NCBI GenBank assembly: GCA_023254645.1
Contig: JALRLA010000261.1
Coordinates: 1-10,634 of the forward strand
Source: Bacteroidia bacterium
GTDB taxonomy: Bacteria; Bacteroidota; Bacteroidia; NS11-12g; UBA955
Length of the DNA stretch: 10,634 bases
Reading direction: 5' to 3'
In this document: positions 6,912 through 10,634 of the stretch, piece after piece
Position numbering within the stretch: the stretch's first letter is position 1
How the letters are laid out: the number at the start of each line of letters is the position of its first letter
Program-made: the position numbers and the translations under genes
Notes under the pieces: generated by a model
Databases searched by the model: none
What the model was told of the DNA's origin: nothing
Seen by the model: the letters and a program-made list of their open reading frames with translations, nothing else

Positions 6912-7694
6912 CTAATTATTTCTCTTTTCCTTTCTTACGAAATATTGTGAATTCGACATCCCGCCGTAATAGAGTTTAAATTTCTCTTTCGATAGTATTG
7001 AGATTGTGCCCCAATTTCCTTTGAAAAATGAAGATCCTCCATACCATGAACGCCACATTCTTGGAACCATAGAAAATTTTCCATTTTTTGAATACCTCAC
7101 ATTCATATACATGAGCATATCCTTGGTCCATCCATCATAATAGTTATCACTGTATCCATGTAAATTTCTGGTTTTTTTCCCTTTTACCTCTTTCTCTACC
7201 CATTTGAAATAAACCTTATGATTCGCAAAGCCTCCAACACCTTGCCACGTGTAATTCGTGAGAATGTTAGTTAGATACTGATTGCTGATTTGTCCCTTTA
7301 ACTCATCTGTTAATCCATTCTCTTTGTCATCCAAAAGGTCGAAAACATAAGACATTGTATCAGACTCACCCTTTTTCAAGATGTAATCAACCAATGATTG
7401 CTGCATGCCTCCAACAAACTTCTGGTCCTCTTTCATCATTTTACACGCCTCTTCAAAATCTTCCCAATTTTCTGACTTGATTAGGCCTACAAAACATTGC
7501 TTGATTCTCGCTTTACCTGAATCTTGCCATTCTTTATCTTCAGCATCTATTCGCTGAAACTCCCCTATGGCCTTACAAAACTTCTTATTTGACAATTCTG
7601 TCATTCCCTTTTCAAATTCTTCTGGAGGACCACAGGACACAAAAGCAAGTGAAATGAATAAAACAACAGTTGAGAGTATTTTAAAATTTTTCAT
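6912..7694 (-). CDS. Putative lipoprotein of unknown function
   Basis: I do not recognise a family. The 260-residue protein begins with a lysine-containing n-region, a hydrophobic core and then Cys21 in AFVSC followed by GPPEE, a plausible but non-canonical lipobox (Phe at -3), suggesting a lipid-anchored envelope protein. Residues about 25-150 look alpha-helical and TPR-like (KFCKAIGEFQRIDAED, WEDFEEACKMMKED). Residues about 165-260 are rich in Trp, Tyr, Gly and alternating hydrophobics (WQGVGGF, KGNWGTISILSKEKFKLYYGG), like a small beta-barrel or lipocalin-like domain. The ATG at 7692-7694 is chosen because the export signal starts there; the longer frame adds an unlikely extension. A promoter-like pair of elements precedes it. 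Composition is AT-rich compared with the operon to its left. Confidence 0.75.
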   Translation of the reverse strand: MKNFKILSTVVLFISLAFVSCGPPEEFEKGMTELSNKKFCKAIGEFQRIDAEDKEWQDSGKARIKQCFVGLIKSENWEDFEEACKMMKEDQKFVGGMQQSLVDYILKKGESDTMSYVFDLLDDKENGLTDELKGQISNQYLTNILTNYTWQGVGGFANHKVYFKWVEKEVKGKKTRNLHGYSDNYYDGWTKDMLMYMNVRYSKNGKFSMVPRMWRSWYGGSSFFKGNWGTISILSKEKFKLYYGGMSNSQYFVRKEKRNN

Positions 7695-7713
7695 ATTTGG
7701 TAGGCTAATAATG

Positions 7714-7745
7714 TAAAAATAGAAGGAAACCAATTTGTTACAAAA
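7714..7745 (-). promoter_or_regulatory. Putative promoter of the lipoprotein gene (TTTTG, 19 bp, TATTTTTA)
   Basis: On the minus strand TTTTG (7745-7741) is followed after 19 bp by TATTTTTA (7721-7714). This fits the TTG-N17-23-TAnnTTTG Bacteroidota arrangement with one mismatch at the last base. A start site a few bases downstream would leave a leader of roughly 20 bases before the ATG at 7694. The region is AT-rich, which raises the chance of a random match. Confidence 0.35.
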
Positions 7746-7789
7746 CAATTCACCGTAGATTTTTGTGAATGACACTCCATTCTTAATCC

Positions 7790-8530
7790 TCAGTACTGAA
7801 TTGTGTTAAGTTGAAAGTCCGGAAAAAACGTCGCAGACCCTTTGGAATTGCCCAAGAGAAATTCATACAACTCTTCCGTTCGGAACATTCTCTCCAAGGC
7901 ACCATGATTCAATTGACCAAACTCTGTGAACCGCAGATTCTGATCGTTGCATTCTCGTATGGCATTCGCCATAACTACCGATTCCCTGAAAGGGACGGCC
8001 TCATCTCTTTTACCATGCGCGATCCAAACTGGAATTGTCGATAACCTGCACCCATCAACCGTCTTACCTCCCCCACAAAAAGCAGCCGCCGCACAAAACA
8101 TATTAGGAAATTTCCCTGCCGTATGCAACGTACCATATCCACCTAAACTCATTCCTGTAATTGATATGCGATTGGTATCGATGCTATTCGAAGCTATAAC
8201 TGATTGAATACACTTAACAACACTATCCGGTTTCCAATATTGGCCCTTTCTTACCTGGGGAGCTACAATGACCGCCGGAAAAGACCTTCCTTTTCTCACT
8301 TCCGCAATCAATCCATATCGTTTGACCAAATTCAAATCCGTTCCGCTCAACGATCGACCATGCAAGAAAACCATTAAAGGCCAATTATATCCACTATCAG
8401 CATTGTAATTATCTGGTAAGTAAATCCAATACGGATAGGGTGACTGGCTAGAACTATTCGTGTACAAATTTTGTCCGAACCCGACAAACGGCAATAGACC
8501 TAAAACATAAATAAAAAGTCTTTTTTTCAT
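7790..8530 (-). CDS. Secreted alpha/beta-hydrolase (carboxylesterase/phospholipase-type)
   Basis: A 246-residue serine hydrolase with a signal peptide (residues 1-19, MKKRLFIY start, cleavage after GFG before Gln20). The oxyanion-region FLHGRSLSG is at 55-63. The nucleophile elbow GMSLGG at 126-131 carries Ser128. The acid is Asp176 in AHGKRDEAVPF, and the catalytic His209 lies in LNHGAL. A complete Ser128-Asp176-His209 triad supports an active esterase. The layout resembles the single-domain predicted peptidase/esterase group (COG4099-like, dienelactone-hydrolase/PHB-depolymerase-like); the substrate could be an acylated glycan, a peptide or a lipid ester. The ATG at 8528-8530 is chosen because it opens the signal peptide. 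The lipoprotein gene starts 95 bp upstream of it in window coordinates, transcribed the same way, and the L,D-transpeptidase-like gene diverges on the other side. Confidence 0.87.
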   Translation of the reverse strand: MKKRLFIYVLGLLPFVGFGQNLYTNSSSQSPYPYWIYLPDNYNADSGYNWPLMVFLHGRSLSGTDLNLVKRYGLIAEVRKGRSFPAVIVAPQVRKGQYWKPDSVVKCIQSVIASNSIDTNRISITGMSLGGYGTLHTAGKFPNMFCAAAAFCGGGKTVDGCRLSTIPVWIAHGKRDEAVPFRESVVMANAIRECNDQNLRFTEFGQLNHGALERMFRTEELYEFLLGNSKGSATFFPDFQLNTIQY

Positions 8531-8663
8531 TACAAAATTGGATTTATAAACAGAAGTTGCGATGCAAAATAAACAATATAACACTAACCCCCTGGCTCCT
8601 TGGAAAATAAAACAACGCGTATTAGACCAAAAAATTGATAAAAATGCTTTTTATTGCAATCCA

Positions 8664-8671
8664 TAATTTTG
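8664..8671 (+). promoter_or_regulatory. Putative -7 promoter element (TAATTTTG) of the L,D-transpeptidase-like gene
   Basis: The sequence taattttg is an exact TAnnTTTG match 21 bases before the ATG at 8693. No clean TTG sits 17-23 bp upstream (the nearest is 26 bp away), so the -33 half is weak. It lies in the 162-bp divergent gap between the hydrolase and transpeptidase genes; the hydrolase promoter must also be here, but I see no exact match on the minus strand. Confidence 0.42.
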
Positions 8672-8692
8672 AAATTTGAATGTTCTATCAAA

Positions 8693-9856
8693 ATGTATAA
8701 AAAGAATATAACCTACAGCCTTTTCATTGGTTGTATAAGCATTATTGGTTTTTTCATTTTTAAAAATTGGACATCTCGGAATGGTCATGAAACCAAGATT
8801 GCTAAGATTCAACAATTACCGAAATCTGAACCGAGACTTGAAGTTAAAACCGTATTAATATCTGAACTTAGCCAAAACCAAATACGTCTAATCTCAAGAA
8901 CAAATCCCTGTTATTTGCCTTTACTCAGGGATTCGACCTTTTATCCTAAAGGATCTCGTGTGGGCTTTCATTATTCAGAATTGTACAATTCACATTTAGG
9001 CCAAAATCATCCTTATGCAAACAGGTATATAGTGGGTGATTTCAATACTTTAAATGACGAAATGAAAAGTCGAGGAGTGAAGGAATTTTACCCATCAATA
9101 GAAAACCTTAGAGACTTCGACCAAGTTTCTGAAAAAGTAAAAGAATTTCTTAGCAATTATGATCCTAAAAGTGAGAAAAACTCTCAAATAGATTTAAAAA
9201 TTGATTCTAGCGATTTTGCCCAATTGGAGGCCCTTAACTTTTACAATCAAGTATGGAAATTTTACTCAGAACCCATTGAGAGTGCCGTAAACCACATAGG
9301 AAATCAATCCTTCGCCTCCGGACAATCTGTTTGTTTATGTGAGGCACACGAAGACACACTTCAACTCATCGCACGCTTTGCCGTCTCTTCAAAAAGACTG
9401 GACATAAAGCTGACAACTGCGCCAGATGGTACAGTCGAACGTACACATTTCCAATTGCTACCTATTGGAAATTTTAGGCATTATTACGCCCCACTTTACC
9501 ATATATCTAGTAGAAATTGGGAAACCCAACGTGACTACAACGAACTCGACAGTCTACATGACTTAAAATTAGGCGCAATCAATCATGAAGTTACTTTCTA
9601 TAGAGGCAGAACCGAATTGCCCAATTTTTTACTAATGAAGCCCGATTCAGCTTATACGAAAGCAATGCATGGAAATGGAATACATGAAGTTGCATTGCGG
9701 GAATTATCGAGAGGGATGTTAGGATCTCCAAATAGCATTGGTTGCATTCGTGTTAGTGATTTCGGAAGTAAATTTTGCCGTTGGTGGACGCCTCAACAAG
9801 CTAATTTCTTTATTCTATATCAACCCGATCGTTATTTCTCATCACTCGAAAATTAA
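8693..9856 (+). CDS. Membrane-anchored L,D-transpeptidase-like protein (YkuD domain, SIGCIR active site)
   Basis: A 387-residue protein with one N-terminal membrane segment (about residues 8-26, after MYKKN) and no clear cleavage site, so it is probably anchored in the inner membrane facing the periplasm. Residues about 30-205 are polar and unassigned. A YkuD-type domain follows at about 211-378, with an opening strand near VCLCEAHED, ELPNFLLM before the active site, the His-Gly motif at 326-327, and SIGCIR at 348-353 with nucleophile Cys351. YkuD enzymes form 3-3 peptidoglycan cross-links or attach proteins to stem peptides. The usual motif is SHGC(I/V)R; here the His before Gly is Ile, while His326, Ser348, Gly350, Cys351 and Arg353 are kept, so activity is plausible but not certain. 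The ATG at 8693 is preferred over an in-frame TTG at 8654 because it follows the promoter-like element and opens the membrane segment. It is the only plus-strand gene. Confidence 0.77.
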   Translation: MYKKNITYSLFIGCISIIGFFIFKNWTSRNGHETKIAKIQQLPKSEPRLEVKTVLISELSQNQIRLISRTNPCYLPLLRDSTFYPKGSRVGFHYSELYNSHLGQNHPYANRYIVGDFNTLNDEMKSRGVKEFYPSIENLRDFDQVSEKVKEFLSNYDPKSEKNSQIDLKIDSSDFAQLEALNFYNQVWKFYSEPIESAVNHIGNQSFASGQSVCLCEAHEDTLQLIARFAVSSKRLDIKLTTAPDGTVERTHFQLLPIGNFRHYYAPLYHISSRNWETQRDYNELDSLHDLKLGAINHEVTFYRGRTELPNFLLMKPDSAYTKAMHGNGIHEVALRELSRGMLGSPNSIGCIRVSDFGSKFCRWWTPQQANFFILYQPDRYFSSLEN

Positions 9857-9881
9857 TAGATAAAAGAAACTATAACTTGAA

Positions 9882-10634
9882 TTAATTTTTATAGAAGACC
9901 ATTTGATTTTGAAACTTGGAAGCCCAATGATATCCCATAGAAAATGGTAAAGACCCGAAGTATTTGGACGAGTCGTTATAGGCATCTACCAAATCTGGCT
10001 GAAATAATGTCTCACTAAAATCTTTTATCGGTTTTTTGTAAACACCAAATAGCATCGAGGTATGTGCGCTATTGTTAAAATATTCATATGGTATTCCCGT
10101 ATCGTCTTGTAAGTGAATTATTGAATTCTTCAATACAATGTTTCGAATGTCTGAAAAACCCTTGTAATGGCACAAATAACTGGCTGCTTTCATAAATGAG
10201 CCTACATCTGAATATTGGGTCAAGAATCGTCTTAGAGGTTCATTCTTTTTCAAACCATTGTTTGATAAATCAACCGACAAATAGTTGACCGTCTTGATCG
10301 CATTTTCCCCTTCTTTACATATTTTCAACTGCACCCCTGTTTTAAATACTTGAGTTTCAAAATCCACAGGCGACGTTACAAACTGGCCATTAGAATCAAT
10401 GGCAACAGAATTAACTTCTAAAATTCTATATCCAGAAATACCAATACCCCATGTAATCATTGGAAGTACACCATCAATATACCGTTGATCCTTGATGTCC
10501 AAGTGCATGTTCTTTGTGATAAAATAACTCCTTAAAAACACGTCTCTCAACATATATTTAACTTGATGAAGAACGGAATCCTTATTGCTTGTATTAAGAT
10601 CCATAATTTGTGGCAAACGGCCAACCGGCTCAAT
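9882..10634 (-). CDS. Conserved-looking protein of unknown function, C-terminal 250 residues (enters from right edge)
   Basis: The frame is open to the last base: upstream of a possible TTG at 10614-10616 it continues IEPVGRLPQIMDLN without a stop, so the true start is probably outside the window. No catalytic motif is recognised. Visible conserved-looking blocks are EPVGRLP at the right edge, RSYFITKNM, DGVLPMITWGIGISGYRILEV, YLSVDLSNNGL, FMKAASYLCHY, HLQDDTGIPYEYF and the C-terminal FSMGYHWASKF. This pattern resembles an uncharacterised Bacteroidota protein group I recall with EPVG, GVLP and QDD(S/T)GIP blocks, but I cannot name a Pfam family. The conserved polar QDDTGIP suggests a ligand or active-site role (inference). 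It converges with the transpeptidase-like gene, with only 25 bp between their stop codons. Its AT-rich composition matches its neighbours. Confidence 0.7.
   Translation of the reverse strand: MEPVGRLPQIMDLNTSNKDSVLHQVKYMLRDVFLRSYFITKNMHLDIKDQRYIDGVLPMITWGIGISGYRILEVNSVAIDSNGQFVTSPVDFETQVFKTGVQLKICKEGENAIKTVNYLSVDLSNNGLKKNEPLRRFLTQYSDVGSFMKAASYLCHYKGFSDIRNIVLKNSIIHLQDDTGIPYEYFNNSAHTSMLFGVYKKPIKDFSETLFQPDLVDAYNDSSKYFGSLPFSMGYHWASKFQNQMVFYKN

Noticed and set aside
8531..8692. Possible small RNA or short gene in the divergent gap
   Set aside because: Only AT-rich sequence with promoter-like elements is visible; there is no stable hairpin series or convincing short reading frame.
1..10634. CRISPR array, tRNA, rRNA, transposase, toxin-antitoxin or defence genes
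   Set aside because: No regularly spaced repeats, cloverleaf-like sequence, rRNA signature, DDE or recombinase motif, or defence-family domain was seen on either strand.

Overview
The window looks like a chromosomal segment from a Bacteroidota bacterium, probably Flavobacteriia-like. The evidence is the DUF4292 family protein, the Bacteroidota-style order of flippase, dUTPase, nucleotidyltransferase, TPR protein, DUF4292 protein and EnvC-like protein, signal peptides cleaved before Gln, and several matches to the Bacteroidota promoter element TAnnTTTG. I cannot assign genus or species.

Left and central part (about 1-6760, roughly 50% GC where I sampled it): every gene is on the minus strand. 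Read in the direction of transcription (right to left) they are a MOP-superfamily polysaccharide flippase (GTG start), dUTPase, a sugar-phosphate nucleotidyltransferase with a hexapeptide tail, a secreted TPR protein, a secreted DUF4292 protein and a degenerate-LytM EnvC-like protein. Four of the five junctions overlap (ATGA, TGA inside or touching the next start, ATGA, TTGA), which suggests one co-transcribed and partly translationally coupled envelope operon. A 67-bp gap with its own TATCTTTG element separates it from a 3-hydroxyacyl-CoA dehydrogenase gene that runs off the left edge.

Right part (about 6912-10634, roughly 35-38% GC in sampled lines): composition drops sharply after an AT-rich inverted repeat. 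Four genes follow: a putative lipoprotein (minus), a secreted alpha/beta-hydrolase with an intact Ser-Asp-His triad (minus), a membrane-anchored YkuD-type L,D-transpeptidase-like protein (plus), and a conserved-looking protein of unknown function entering from the right edge (minus). Three of the four carry an export signal or membrane anchor; the N-terminus of the fourth is outside the window.

Functionally the left operon joins precursor activation, lipid-linked export and septal peptidoglycan-hydrolase activation with a nucleotide-sanitation enzyme. The right part is an accessory, envelope-directed gene group. I see no rRNA, tRNA, transposase, CRISPR array or recognisable defence system. 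The most unusual items are the SIGCIR active site of the L,D-transpeptidase-like protein, the loss of all the metal-binding and catalytic histidines in the EnvC-like LytM domain, the promoter elements almost touching start codons, and the composition break marked by the inverted repeat.
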